Shown here: positions 8,910-17,207 of the stretch, piece by piece
How the letters are laid out: every line of letters begins with the position of its first letter
How positions within the stretch are numbered: position 1 is the stretch's first letter
Origin: Pedobacter sp. ISL-64
GTDB taxonomy: Bacteria; Bacteroidota; Bacteroidia; Sphingobacteriales; Sphingobacteriaceae
Direction: 5' to 3'
Assembly: GCF_018613605.1 (NCBI RefSeq)
Contig: NZ_JAGGPU010000020.1
Span: forward strand, 263,626-327,625
Length of the DNA stretch: 64,000 nucleotides
Position numbers and translations under genes: made by a program
The notes under the pieces: generated by a model
Told to the model about the DNA's origin: nothing
Database searches by the model: none
The model's input: the letters and a program-made list of their open reading frames with translations, nothing else

Positions 8910-8927
8910 AATGTAGATTTTATGCCG

Positions 8928-8935
8928 CAAAAATA
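8928..8935 (-). promoter_or_regulatory. TAnnTTTG promoter box of nadC
   Basis: On the minus strand the sequence is TATTTTTGCGGC. It lies 18 bases before the TTG start at 8909 and inside the reading frame of the longer alternative start, which argues for the TTG. Confidence 0.65.
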
Positions 8936-9069
8936 AGAAATATTTGTTAGCAGACAATTTAATGAAGCGTTAAAGTGATTTGTTAACATCAGAAGTTTTT
9001 AGCCTCCGCGACTTATGAAGTTGGCACAGGCATAGTGATGGCATAACTTCGGAAGTACTGCTTAGCCAA

Positions 9070-9468
9070 TTAATCCTTTGCCGGTTCGATCCTTAATTCA
9101 GTAATCGAAAAGCTGGTATTGAATTTTTTCATGGTAATAGAAACCCTGAAGGTTTCTTTGGTGGTACTTAGAATAATTACGCCAAAACGATAATTTGGAT
9201 TCGTATTAATTTTATGAAAAATACTTGTTTTTATTGGCGGATGTTTAACAAAAAAATCTCTTAAAATCTGTTCACCCTGTGCTTTTGAGTATACATCTTC
9301 CTCATCAACTATAATAAGTTCAATAGTTGAGGCGAAACTTTTCGCAATTTCTTTTGAGTTGCCAGCCTTAAAATACGAGGATAAATCATCAATAATATCT
9401 GCCTGAAGAGCTGTAGGGTGATATAATGATGACAAACTAATAATGAGTAAAAATAAGCTCCGGATCAT
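9070..9468 (-). CDS. DUF4783 family exported protein
   Basis: A 132-residue protein with an N-terminal signal peptide (IRSLFLLIISLSSLYHPTALQA) and a small NTF2-like body. SSYFKAGNSKEIAKSF, DVYSKAQGEQILRDFF and the closing ELRIEPAK match DUF4783, a Bacteroidota family often encoded next to nadC. Its function is unknown; the fold suggests a periplasmic binding or scaffolding role, which is inference. A perfect 8-bp inverted repeat touches its start codon. The gap to nadC is about 160 bases and contains nadC's own promoter, so the two need not be co-transcribed. Confidence 0.8.
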   Translation of the reverse strand: MIRSLFLLIISLSSLYHPTALQADIIDDLSSYFKAGNSKEIAKSFASTIELIIVDEEDVYSKAQGEQILRDFFVKHPPIKTSIFHKINTNPNYRFGVIILSTTKETFRVSITMKKFNTSFSITELRIEPAKD

Positions 9469-9487
9469 TTCTGTATTTTATACAGAA
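9469..9487. promoter_or_regulatory. Perfect inverted repeat at the DUF4783 start codon
   Basis: TTCTGTAT-TTT-ATACAGAA, 8-bp arms with a three-base centre, immediately next to the minus-strand ATG at 9466-9468. It could be an operator or an mRNA hairpin controlling translation. Confidence 0.45.
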
Positions 9488-9559
9488 CCCTATAGCTAAA
9501 ATTATGCCATTAGCGTATCAAAAAAAGGATTTCTTCATTTGTATAAGCATCAATAAAGT

Positions 9560-9567
9560 TATATTTG
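9560..9567 (+). promoter_or_regulatory. TAnnTTTG promoter box of gpmI
   Basis: TATATTTG followed by CC, 74 bases before the gpmI ATG, so the mRNA would have a leader of about 70 bases. Confidence 0.6.
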
Positions 9568-9641
9568 CCATATAAACAAAACACTAAAACATGTTATACA
9601 TGAAAATGTTTTAATGTGGATCAATAAATTTTACAATAAAA

Positions 9642-11165
9642 ATGGTAAACGATAAAAAACTCGCGCTTATAATTCTAGATGGCTGGGGCTACGGAAAACA
9701 AGATAATTCTGATGCTGCATATGCCGCCAACACTCCTTTTTTCGATTCGTTATTACAGAAATACCCTAATTCTAAGCTTGAAGCATCTGGTGAAGCAGTG
9801 GGTCTACCAGCCGGGCAGATGGGAAACTCAGAAGTTGGGCACATGAACTTAGGCGCAGGTAGGGTAGTTTACCAGGAGCTTGGAAGAATCAACAAATCGA
9901 TTACCGATAGAGAATTGCACAGCAATCCGGTTTTGGTGAGTGCATTCGATTATGCTAAGCAGCATAACAAAGCGGTTCACTTCATCGGCCTGGTATCAAA
10001 CGGCGGTGTGCATGCGCATATCGAACATTTAAAAGCTTTATGTGATGCCGCAAATGAAGCAAACGTACCAAACACTTTTGTTCATGCTTTTTTAGATGGC
10101 CGCGATACTGATCCAAACTCCGGCCTGGGCTTTATCACTGACCTGGAAAACCATATCCAAAACACCAATGCTAAATTGGCTACCATGGTTGGCCGTTATT
10201 ATGCAATGGACCGCGATAACCGCTGGGAGCGGGTTAAACAAGCTTACGATGTAATGGTAAACGGTATTGGCGAAAAAACCCAGGATGCTTTAGCAGCAAT
10301 CAAAAAATCATATACCGATGGCGTAACTGATGAGTTTTTAAAACCAATCGTTTTAACGCAGGATAATGGTGCACCAGTTGCTACGATTCAAAATGATGAT
10401 GTAGTAATCTGTTTTAATTTCCGTACCGATAGAGGTCGTGAAATCACCACTGCATTAACGCAAAAAGATTTCCCAGAACAGCAGATGCATAAACTGCCAT
10501 TGTATTATGTTACCATGACTACTTACGATGAGCGTTTTGAAAAGGTAAATGTAATTTTCACCAAAGATGATTTAACCCAAACCATTGGCGAAGTACTGGC
10601 CAACAACAATAAAAATCAGATCCGTATTGCGGAAACTGAGAAATACCCACATGTAACCTTCTTCTTCTCGGGCGGAAGGGAAGCTGAATTTAAAAACGAA
10701 AAACGCCTTTTAATTCCTTCACCAAAAGTAGCCACCTATGATCTTCAACCAGAAATGAGTGCCGCGGGGATTACAGACGCCATTACCAAAGAAATGGAAA
10801 CCGGATGGGCTGATTTTATTTGCTTAAATTTTGCCAATCCGGATATGGTTGGCCACACAGGTGTTTTTGAAGCTGTAATAAAAGCAGTAGAAACTGCAGA
10901 CAAATGTGCAGAAACTGTGGTAAACAAAGGTTTGGAACATGGTTATTCGTTTATTCTTTTGGCCGATCATGGAAACTCTGAATTTATGGTAAATGGAGAT
11001 GGTTCTGCCAATACTGCGCATACCACCAACCTGGTTCCTTGTATTTTAATTGATAAGGACTATAAAACCATTGCAGATGGTAAATTAGGCGACATTGCCC
11101 CTACTATTCTAAAAATATTAGGTGTCGCCATTCCAGCAGAAATGACAGGAAATGTTTTAGTATAA
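9642..11165 (+). CDS. gpmI: 2,3-bisphosphoglycerate-independent phosphoglycerate mutase
   Basis: Glycolytic/gluconeogenic enzyme interconverting 3- and 2-phosphoglycerate through a phosphoserine intermediate and two manganese ions. The 507 residues show LIILDGWGYG at the N-terminus, GNSEVGHMNLGAGRVVYQ with the catalytic Ser at about 63, HAFLDGRDTDP, FNFRTDRGREIT, and metal-ligand motifs NFANPDMVGHTG, LADHGNSE and TAHTTNLVP. The length is typical. Its stop overlaps the start of the downstream lipoprotein gene by one base, so the two are translationally coupled. Confidence 0.97.
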   Translation: MVNDKKLALIILDGWGYGKQDNSDAAYAANTPFFDSLLQKYPNSKLEASGEAVGLPAGQMGNSEVGHMNLGAGRVVYQELGRINKSITDRELHSNPVLVSAFDYAKQHNKAVHFIGLVSNGGVHAHIEHLKALCDAANEANVPNTFVHAFLDGRDTDPNSGLGFITDLENHIQNTNAKLATMVGRYYAMDRDNRWERVKQAYDVMVNGIGEKTQDALAAIKKSYTDGVTDEFLKPIVLTQDNGAPVATIQNDDVVICFNFRTDRGREITTALTQKDFPEQQMHKLPLYYVTMTTYDERFEKVNVIFTKDDLTQTIGEVLANNNKNQIRIAETEKYPHVTFFFSGGREAEFKNEKRLLIPSPKVATYDLQPEMSAAGITDAITKEMETGWADFICLNFANPDMVGHTGVFEAVIKAVETADKCAETVVNKGLEHGYSFILLADHGNSEFMVNGDGSANTAHTTNLVPCILIDKDYKTIADGKLGDIAPTILKILGVAIPAEMTGNVLV

Positions 11166-11695
11166 TGGTTAAAAAACTTCATATCCTGGTATTTGCTTTG
11201 GCATTGTTTTCCTGCAACCAGCGAAAAGAAGCTGAAGCAAATACTGATTTACTGTATTTCGATATAAAAGGGTATTTTGGAAAAGAAATTTCGCGCTTAC
11301 AAAGGCTAAATCCTATTGTAAATAAAACCGTTAGTGTAAATGAGACAGCCGAAAACAAAACAGCTAAAATTGCTGACTGGGCAAAAGAATTAGCTATTTT
11401 CGTTAACGCCGACATTAATAAAACATCGTGGAAAGGAAGTTTTAAAACAAAAGAACAAAATGGCGTAGATATTTATACTTCCGATAATAAAAAAATCCCT
11501 GTTAAAAAGGTTTCTATAACCTGGGACGGTCAGAAAGCAGGTAAAATAGAGATCATTATCGATAATAAAAATATCTTATACCAATCTCAGGATACTTTAA
11601 CTTACTGCCCAGATAGCTTATACGCAATCAAAAAACAACAAAAAATCAGATTGCTAAAGGAAAAAAAGTATTCAGTTATTGGAAAACTGAAATAA
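11165..11695 (+). CDS. Hypothetical lipoprotein coupled to gpmI
   Basis: A 176-residue protein whose first 17 residues form a lipoprotein signal (VFALALFSC, Cys at 17). The rest is lysine- and asparagine-rich with predicted beta character and no motif that I recognise. Its ATG shares one base with the gpmI stop (TAATG), so it is translated from the same mRNA. A bidirectional terminator follows. I would expect a surface or periplasm-facing lipoprotein restricted to Sphingobacteriaceae; no function can be assigned. Confidence 0.75.
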   Translation: MVKKLHILVFALALFSCNQRKEAEANTDLLYFDIKGYFGKEISRLQRLNPIVNKTVSVNETAENKTAKIADWAKELAIFVNADINKTSWKGSFKTKEQNGVDIYTSDNKKIPVKKVSITWDGQKAGKIEIIIDNKNILYQSQDTLTYCPDSLYAIKKQQKIRLLKEKKYSVIGKLK

Positions 11696-11696
11696 T

Positions 11697-11734
11697 AAAA
11701 AATGGGACTCGAAAATATTCAAGTCCCATTTTTC
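11697..11734. terminator. Bidirectional terminator between convergent genes
   Basis: The arms AAAAATGGGACT and AGTCCCATTTTT (about 11698-11709 and 11722-11733) form a long stem with A-run and T-run ends, serving both the gpmI unit and the minus-strand TPR gene. Confidence 0.85.
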
Positions 11735-11749
11735 TTTAGAGGTTATATT

Positions 11750-12370
11750 TTATTTTAGGCTTGTAATCTGCGCCTTATCGTAGGTTACCCAATCAATAAT
11801 ATCTTTTCTTAATGGCTGCAAGGTTAATACCTTCTGAAAATCAGCGATAGAGTTATTAAACAAAGCTACACAAGCTGCTTTTTCTTCTTTTTTCTTGGCT
11901 TTAAAAGATCTGAAAATTGCATAATCTTTGTAAGCTAAACCACGGTTCTGAAACATCTGCGCATCTTCATCACCATTAATTTCAATGGCTTTTGTAAAAT
12001 CTTTGAGAGATGCCAAATAAAAGTTTTCGCGCATGGTATTTAATGATTCTTTAGGGTCGTTAGCAATTTTTAACCTTGCTATACCACGATAATAATAAGC
12101 AGAAACCTCAGTAGGTTTAATGTTTAATAACCGGCTGTAAGTGGCAATACATTTCTCGTATTCGCGATTTTGAAAATAAGAATACCCAAGCATCTGGAGC
12201 ACATTTGCATTATCAGGAGTTTTAGTATCAGCTTTTTCTAATTGTATAGCGGCAGTTTTATAATCACCTTTCATCATAGCCTGCATGCTTCTTTCGTAAC
12301 TGCTTTGTGCGAAACTACTAGTTGATGTAAAAATAATTAATCCTAAAATTGCCTTTTTAAAATAGTTCAT
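11750..12370 (-). CDS. TPR-repeat exported protein
   Basis: A 206-residue protein with a signal peptide (FKKAILGLIIFTSTSSFA, then Q-S) followed by tetratricopeptide repeats: one around YERSMQAMMKGDYKTAAIQLEKA, one around ANVLQMLGYSYFQNREYEKCIATYSRLL, and one ending EVSAYYYRGIARL. The C-terminal half contains a longer helical hairpin with a Lys/Glu-rich loop. TPRs mediate protein-protein contact; here it would act in the periplasm. It has its own TAnnTTTG box at 12390-12397 and converges on the gpmI unit. The partner is unknown. Confidence 0.82.
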   Translation of the reverse strand: MNYFKKAILGLIIFTSTSSFAQSSYERSMQAMMKGDYKTAAIQLEKADTKTPDNANVLQMLGYSYFQNREYEKCIATYSRLLNIKPTEVSAYYYRGIARLKIANDPKESLNTMRENFYLASLKDFTKAIEINGDEDAQMFQNRGLAYKDYAIFRSFKAKKKEEKAACVALFNNSIADFQKVLTLQPLRKDIIDWVTYDKAQITSLK

Positions 12371-12389
12371 GTATGAGTAATAAGTTTAA

Positions 12390-12397
12390 CAAATCTA
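12390..12397 (-). promoter_or_regulatory. TAnnTTTG promoter box of the TPR gene
   Basis: The minus strand reads TAGATTTG, 19 bases before the ATG at 12370. Confidence 0.55.
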
Positions 12398-12592
12398 ACG
12401 CCTAACCAATTTATAGGAGAAATTTTTTGCAATATAATCCTATTCTGATAATTTAAAAGTTTTTAATTTTCTTACATTCAAAACCAAATGCCCTAAACAT
12501 TAGCTTAAACGCTAAAATATGCTTTATATGATATTGGCGAAAATATTTATATTACTCTGCCTTTTTAACATAAGATTAATATTATTTTCACT

Positions 12593-12608
12593 TTGGCACA
12601 AGAGTTGA
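12593..12608 (+). promoter_or_regulatory. Candidate sigma-54 (-24/-12) promoter of lon
   Basis: TTGGCAC, five bases, then TTGA fits the TTGGCAC-N5-TTGC pattern except for the last base. It lies 78 bases upstream of the lon ATG. The overlapping TCACTTTG (12588-12595) is a one-mismatch housekeeping box, so either reading is possible. Confidence 0.4.
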
Positions 12609-12686
12609 ATTTATTAAGTTAATACCAAAATTAAACAAAGTGAATACGATTAAACTGCCAGTTTGTCGTTAGCGGAAAATGTGATA

Positions 12687-15158
12687 ATGAGTAAACAAGA
12701 TATATTTGATTTCCATACAGCAATGCCAATCATAAATGAGGATACCGAATTTTTTCCCTTAATGTCTCAACAAGACGAAGAGGAAATGAATAATGAGGAA
12801 ACGCCCGAAACGTTGGCCATATTGCCTTTGCGAAACACAGTTTTATTTCCAGGAGTAGTTATTCCTATAACGGTTGGAAGAGATAAATCAATTAAGTTAA
12901 TTAAGGAAGCGTACAAAGGAAATAAGATTATTGGGGTTGTTTCTCAAAAAGACGTTTCCATTGAAGACCCTACTTTTGAGCAGCTTAACACGGTTGGTAC
13001 GGTTGCAAACATCATAAAGCTGTTGCAGATGCCTGATGGAAATACTACCGTAATTATCCAGGGTAAACAACGTTTCAGCTTAATTGAAGAGGTGCAGAAC
13101 GAACCTTACATTAAAGCCGTTGTTAAAAAATTTGAAGAACAAAAGCACAAAGCAGATAAAGAGTTTAAAACATTAATCGCTTCTATCCGCGAAATGTCTG
13201 CTCAGATTATCCAGCTATCACCAAATATTCCAAGTGAAGCCAGTATTGCGCTTAAGAACATCGAGAGCAATTCATTTTTGATCAATTTCATTTCATCAAA
13301 TATGAATGCCGAAATGGCCGATAAGCAAAAAATCCTTGAAATGGATAAATTGCAGGAAAGAGCGCAAAAGGTAATGGAGCTTTTAATGGTCGAACTGCAG
13401 ATGCTGGAACTGAGAAATCAGATCCAATCAAAAGTACGTACCGATTTAGACAAGCAACAACGTGATTATTTTTTAAATCAACAGCTAAAAACCATTCAGG
13501 AAGAATTGGGAGGCAGCTCTGCCGATTTAGAATTCGATGCTTTACAAGAAAAAGCCAAGAAGAAAAAATGGGCAAAAGCAGTTGCCGAACATTTTGATAA
13601 GGAGCTAGATAAGCTGGGCAGAATGAACCCTGCTGCACCGGATTACTCTGTTCAGTTAAATTATTTGGAACTTCTTTTAGATTTACCCTGGAGCGAGTTT
13701 ACGAAAGATAATTTCGACCTAAAAAGAGCACAACGTATCTTAGATAAAGATCACTTTGGTTTAGAAAAAGTTAAGCAACGTATTATAGAATACTTAGCAG
13801 TATTAAAATTAAAGCGCAATATGAAAGCGCCGATTTTATGTTTGGTCGGCCCTCCGGGAGTTGGTAAAACATCTTTAGGAAAATCGATTGCGAAAGCATT
13901 AGGTCGTAAGTATGTACGTATGGCTTTAGGCGGTATCCGCGATGAAGCAGAAATCCGTGGTCACCGTAAAACTTACATCGGTGCAATGCCAGGGCGTATC
14001 ATTTCGTCTATTAAAAAAGCTGGAGCAGATAATCCTGTTTTTGTTTTGGATGAGATTGATAAAGTAGGAACCGACCATCGCGGCGATCCGTCATCAGCTT
14101 TGCTTGAAGTATTAGATCCTGAGCAAAACAGCGCCTTCTACGATCATTATGTAGAAATGGACTACGATTTATCCAACATCCTGTTTATTGCAACAGCAAA
14201 CTCTTTAAGTACCATTCAACCTGCTTTGTTAGATCGTATGGAGATTATTGAAGTAAATGGATATACGATTGAAGAGAAAATAGAAATCGCTAAAAAATAC
14301 CTGTTGCCTAAACAGAAAGAAAACCATGGTTTACAAACCAAGGATATTAACTTAAAAACTCCACTGATCGAAAAAGTAATTGAAGATTATACCAGAGAAT
14401 CAGGCGTACGTGGTTTGGAGAAAAAAATAGGTTCTTTGGTACGTGGTGTGGCCACCAAAATTGCGATGGAAGAAACCTACGATTCAAATTTAAGCAATGA
14501 TGATGTAGAGCGCATTTTAGGTGCCCCAATTTACGATAAAGACTTATACGAAGGCAATGAAGTGGCTGGAGTAGTAACAGGTTTAGCCTGGACAAGCGTA
14601 GGGGGCGATATTTTATTCATCGAATCGAGTTTAAGCCCAGGAAAAGGAAAATTAACCTTAACAGGTAACCTTGGTGATGTAATGAAAGAATCGGCGGTTA
14701 TCGCGCTAGCATATTTACGTGCCCACGCAGCCGAATTTGATATAGACTACAGTTTATTTGACAATTGGGATGTTCACGTTCACGTGCCTGCAGGTGCTAC
14801 ACCAAAAGACGGACCTTCGGCCGGGGTAACGATGCTTACCGCCCTAACGTCGGCATTTACACAACGTAAGGTAAAACAGCATTTAGCTATGACTGGTGAG
14901 ATTACTTTACGGGGAAAAGTACTTCCGGTTGGTGGTATCAAAGAAAAGATCCTAGCTGCAAAAAGAGCAAACATTAAAGAAATTATCCTTTGCAAAAGCA
15001 ACCGTAAGGATATTTTAGAGATTAAAGAAAGTTACATCAAGGATTTAAAATTTCATTATGTATCCGAAATGAGTGAAGTAATTGAGTTGGCTTTAACCAA
15101 AAACAAGGTTAAAAAACCTTTAGATTTAAGTGTTAAAATTGCACCGATTGTAAACTAA
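12687..15158 (+). CDS. lon: ATP-dependent protease Lon
   Basis: Cytoplasmic AAA+ serine protease that degrades misfolded and regulatory proteins. From the ATG at 12687 it has 823 residues: an N-terminal substrate-recognition (LAN) domain with LPLRNTVLFPGVVIPI; an AAA+ module with Walker A GPPGVGKTS at 388-396, Walker B VFVLDEIDK and the RGDPSSALLEVLDPEQN loop; and a C-terminal protease domain with Ser711 in DGPSAGVTM and Lys754 in GGIKEKIL, the Ser-Lys dyad. An in-frame TTG at 12663 is possible but would only add eight residues. The N-terminal about 40 acidic residues precede the conserved start, as in other Bacteroidota Lon proteins. A terminator follows. Confidence 0.97.
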   Translation: MSKQDIFDFHTAMPIINEDTEFFPLMSQQDEEEMNNEETPETLAILPLRNTVLFPGVVIPITVGRDKSIKLIKEAYKGNKIIGVVSQKDVSIEDPTFEQLNTVGTVANIIKLLQMPDGNTTVIIQGKQRFSLIEEVQNEPYIKAVVKKFEEQKHKADKEFKTLIASIREMSAQIIQLSPNIPSEASIALKNIESNSFLINFISSNMNAEMADKQKILEMDKLQERAQKVMELLMVELQMLELRNQIQSKVRTDLDKQQRDYFLNQQLKTIQEELGGSSADLEFDALQEKAKKKKWAKAVAEHFDKELDKLGRMNPAAPDYSVQLNYLELLLDLPWSEFTKDNFDLKRAQRILDKDHFGLEKVKQRIIEYLAVLKLKRNMKAPILCLVGPPGVGKTSLGKSIAKALGRKYVRMALGGIRDEAEIRGHRKTYIGAMPGRIISSIKKAGADNPVFVLDEIDKVGTDHRGDPSSALLEVLDPEQNSAFYDHYVEMDYDLSNILFIATANSLSTIQPALLDRMEIIEVNGYTIEEKIEIAKKYLLPKQKENHGLQTKDINLKTPLIEKVIEDYTRESGVRGLEKKIGSLVRGVATKIAMEETYDSNLSNDDVERILGAPIYDKDLYEGNEVAGVVTGLAWTSVGGDILFIESSLSPGKGKLTLTGNLGDVMKESAVIALAYLRAHAAEFDIDYSLFDNWDVHVHVPAGATPKDGPSAGVTMLTALTSAFTQRKVKQHLAMTGEITLRGKVLPVGGIKEKILAAKRANIKEIILCKSNRKDILEIKESYIKDLKFHYVSEMSEVIELALTKNKVKKPLDLSVKIAPIVN

Positions 15159-15213
15159 TTGCTAATTCTTTTGGATTAACAATCAAAAATCCAATAACAA
15201 TAAATACTTTTAT

Positions 15214-15241
15214 AGCCCAGGTAAATTGCCTGGGCTTTTTT
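15214..15241 (+). terminator. Rho-independent terminator after lon, abutting lpxR
   Basis: AGCCCAGG (15214-15221), seven-base loop, CCTGGGCT (15229-15236), T-run to 15241. The next base begins the ATG of the downstream gene. Confidence 0.88.
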
Positions 15242-16192
15242 ATGAGATCATTTTTATTCACTATAGTTTTTTGTTTGGTTGTTTCAACCAGTTTCGCTCA
15301 ATCTTTTAAAAACGAATTCGGTTTTAAAACCGAAAACGACGCTTATTTGGCTACTTTAAACGATCGGTATTATACCAACGGATTATTTATCTACTTCCGC
15401 CATGCCATCAATACGGAAAAGCTATCAGATAAAATAGAGAAAAAGACCTATGAAATTTCTGCCGGACAGAAAATGTATACGTCTTATTGGGGCCAAGTTC
15501 CTAACAAGGAAGACCAGGACAGGCCTTTTGCAGGTTATCTTTATGCAGGCGGTGCATATTCTGTTTTCTATAAAAATGAGAGCGTTTTAAAAACCAGTGT
15601 AGAATTGGGAACGGTTGGTCCTAACTCACTTGCCCAAACAGCACAACGTTTCCTACATAAAACCGTAGGTTTTTATACCCCTGCAGGTTGGGATTACCAG
15701 ATTAAAAATGAACTGGCCGTAAACCTTGCCGCAAATTATAGCAAGTTACTTTTTAGACCTGAAGATCCCATTGTGGATATTAGTGCCCAGGGTTATGCCA
15801 ACTTAGGAACAACTTTTTCGGGTTTGGGTGCATCGGTGCTTTTTAGGGCCGGTAAACTAAATCAATTGTTCAACAGTGCTTATCACAACGCGGTGATCGG
15901 AAATTCAAAAACCAAAAGCTTAAACAGCTCGGAATTTTTCTTTTACGTAAAACCACAGCTAAACTTTGTTGCCTACGATGCCACTATACAGGGAAGTCTT
16001 TTTAATGACAACAGTCCATTAACTTTTGGCGTAAAACCGATTGTTTTTGAGCAACAGTTTGGTGTAAATTATAGCTCAAAAAGATTTACTGCCGATTTCA
16101 ATATCATTTTTAAAACCAAAGAAGTTAAAAGTGTGGCTAAAGCACAGAATTACGGTGGTTTGAGTTTGTATTATCGGTTTGGGAAGAGTTAG
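15242..16192 (+). CDS. LpxR-like lipid A deacylase family outer membrane protein
   Basis: A 316-residue outer-membrane beta-barrel protein of the LpxR/DUF2219 family, whose members remove the 3'-acyloxyacyl chain of lipid A. After a signal peptide (SFLFTIVFCLVVSTSFA) come the family features FGFKTENDAYLATLNDRYYTNGLF, TPAGWDYQIKNELAVN and a barrel ending in LYYRFGKS. The start is fixed by the signal peptide, but the ATG lies immediately behind the U-run of the lon terminator and I see no separate TAnnTTTG box, so its expression is puzzling. Catalysis on lipid A is a family inference. Confidence 0.82.
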   Translation: MRSFLFTIVFCLVVSTSFAQSFKNEFGFKTENDAYLATLNDRYYTNGLFIYFRHAINTEKLSDKIEKKTYEISAGQKMYTSYWGQVPNKEDQDRPFAGYLYAGGAYSVFYKNESVLKTSVELGTVGPNSLAQTAQRFLHKTVGFYTPAGWDYQIKNELAVNLAANYSKLLFRPEDPIVDISAQGYANLGTTFSGLGASVLFRAGKLNQLFNSAYHNAVIGNSKTKSLNSSEFFFYVKPQLNFVAYDATIQGSLFNDNSPLTFGVKPIVFEQQFGVNYSSKRFTADFNIIFKTKEVKSVAKAQNYGGLSLYYRFGKS

Positions 16193-16198
16193 AATAAT

Positions 16199-16226
16199 CG
16201 GTTAACTGTTTAAATTGGTTAATTGA
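16199..16226. repeat. GGTTAAyTG direct-repeat element, copy 1
   Basis: Two GGTTAA(C/T)TG words flanking TTTAAATT. A second copy with only C/T differences lies at 18564-18589, and a partial copy GGTTAACTGG at 18720. Confidence 0.5.
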
Positions 16227-16239
16227 GAATTTGCAGCGT

Positions 16240-16755
16240 ATGAAAAAAGCAACCTTTTTTATCATTTTGTTCTTCGTGATTGGTGCCGTTATTTACAATC
16301 TATACCCTGAAAAGAAATTACCAACTAATACTGAAATCGATTATATCATTGTTAAAAAGTCAAATAGACAATTACTGGCTTATTCAAAGCAGAAATTGAT
16401 TAAAACTTATCAGATTTCTTTGGGCGACAGCCCAGTTGGACATAAAGAATTCGAAGGTGATGAGAAAACACCTGAAGGAGTTTATGTAATCAATGCCAAA
16501 AACCAAAATAGTGGTTACCATAAAAACCTTGGAGTGTCTTACCCAAATAAAAAAGATATTGCAAAGGCAAAACTACTTCGTAAAGATCCTGGTGGTGATA
16601 TTAAAATACATGGGATCAGGAACCATTTAGGATTTATCGGTAAGTTTCAACGATTTTTCGATTGGACAAATGGCTGTATGGCATTAACCAATAACGAAGT
16701 AGACGAATTGTTTTATGCTGTAAATATTGGAACTAAAATAGAAATCAAGCCGTAG
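16240..16755 (+). CDS. L,D-transpeptidase (YkuD) family protein
   Basis: A 171-residue protein with one N-terminal membrane segment or uncleaved signal (ATFFIILFFVIGAVIYNLY) and a YkuD catalytic domain: VGHKEFEGDEKTPEGVYVI, the His motif IKIHGIR and the Cys motif TNGCMALTN. Such enzymes cross-link peptidoglycan 3-3, attach proteins to it, or in the related YafK group reverse that attachment; the TNGC form resembles the latter group more than classic SHGC enzymes. The ATG at 16240 is preferred to the TTG at 16231. It ends three bases before the convergent arfB gene. Confidence 0.87.
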   Translation: MKKATFFIILFFVIGAVIYNLYPEKKLPTNTEIDYIIVKKSNRQLLAYSKQKLIKTYQISLGDSPVGHKEFEGDEKTPEGVYVINAKNQNSGYHKNLGVSYPNKKDIAKAKLLRKDPGGDIKIHGIRNHLGFIGKFQRFFDWTNGCMALTNNEVDELFYAVNIGTKIEIKP

Positions 16756-16758
16756 GCT

Positions 16759-17169
16759 TTAATCAATTGATGGTCTTTTGCGACTCTCTTTTTTGTCGGC
16801 ATTTACGGCCTTATTCTTTAATCTTTTTTGAATAACCGCTTTAGGTATTTTAGTTGCTTTTCGCTTTTTTTGAACGTGTAACGATCGCTTTAACAATTCA
16901 ATCAACTTGGCAACTGTTTTCTCTTTATTGAGTAGCTGGCTCCTATCCTCTTGCGAAACAATATGTAACAGTCCTTCTGAATCTAGCCTATTTTCCAGTT
17001 TTTCTTTTATACGTGTCTTTTCGTCTTCGTCCAAATAAAAAGCTGTTTCCAGGTCGAAAATTAACTCTACCTTACTCGAAACTTTATTTACATTTTGTCC
17101 ACCCTTACCCCCACTTCTGGAAGTTTTGAAAGTAACAGACCGTAAAATTTCTTCTCTTGTAGGCAACAT
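16759..17169 (-). CDS. arfB: Alternative ribosome-rescue peptidyl-tRNA hydrolase ArfB
   Basis: A 136-residue release-factor-like protein that frees ribosomes stalled at the end of truncated mRNAs. The GGQ catalytic tripeptide is at 23-25 within SGGKGGQNVNKVSSKVEL. It lacks the codon-recognition domains of RF1/RF2 and ends in a lysine- and arginine-rich tail (KKRKATKIPKAVIQKRLKNK region) that enters the empty mRNA channel in characterised ArfB. The start codon lies four bases behind a TACTTTTG promoter box, so the mRNA is probably leaderless. Ferritin is upstream on the same strand. Confidence 0.92.
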   Translation of the reverse strand: MLPTREEILRSVTFKTSRSGGKGGQNVNKVSSKVELIFDLETAFYLDEDEKTRIKEKLENRLDSEGLLHIVSQEDRSQLLNKEKTVAKLIELLKRSLHVQKKRKATKIPKAVIQKRLKNKAVNADKKESRKRPSID

Positions 17170-17173
17170 GCCG

Positions 17174-17181
17174 CAAAAGTA
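17174..17181 (-). promoter_or_regulatory. TAnnTTTG promoter box of arfB
   Basis: The minus strand reads TACTTTTGCGGC and then the ATG, with only four bases between box and start codon. Confidence 0.65.
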
Positions 17182-17207
17182 ATAATTTGGAATTTAATAA
17201 AAACAGA

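Larger units (their letters stand above)
12371..12686. other. Intergenic region between the TPR gene and lon
   Basis: About 316 bases, very AT-rich. Contents seen: the TPR promoter box at 12390-12397 and the sigma-54-like or variant housekeeping promoter at 12593-12608 in front of lon. No small gene, repeat or RNA structure was recognised. Confidence 0.6.

Noticed and set aside
8910..8957. ATG start giving a 296-residue NadC
   Set aside because: It precedes the promoter box at 8928-8935 and adds 16 residues not typical of the family; the TTG at 8909 fits better.
12663..12686. TTG start eight codons before the chosen lon ATG
   Set aside because: Possible, but the ATG at 12687 is a better start codon and the conserved Lon sequence begins well downstream of both.
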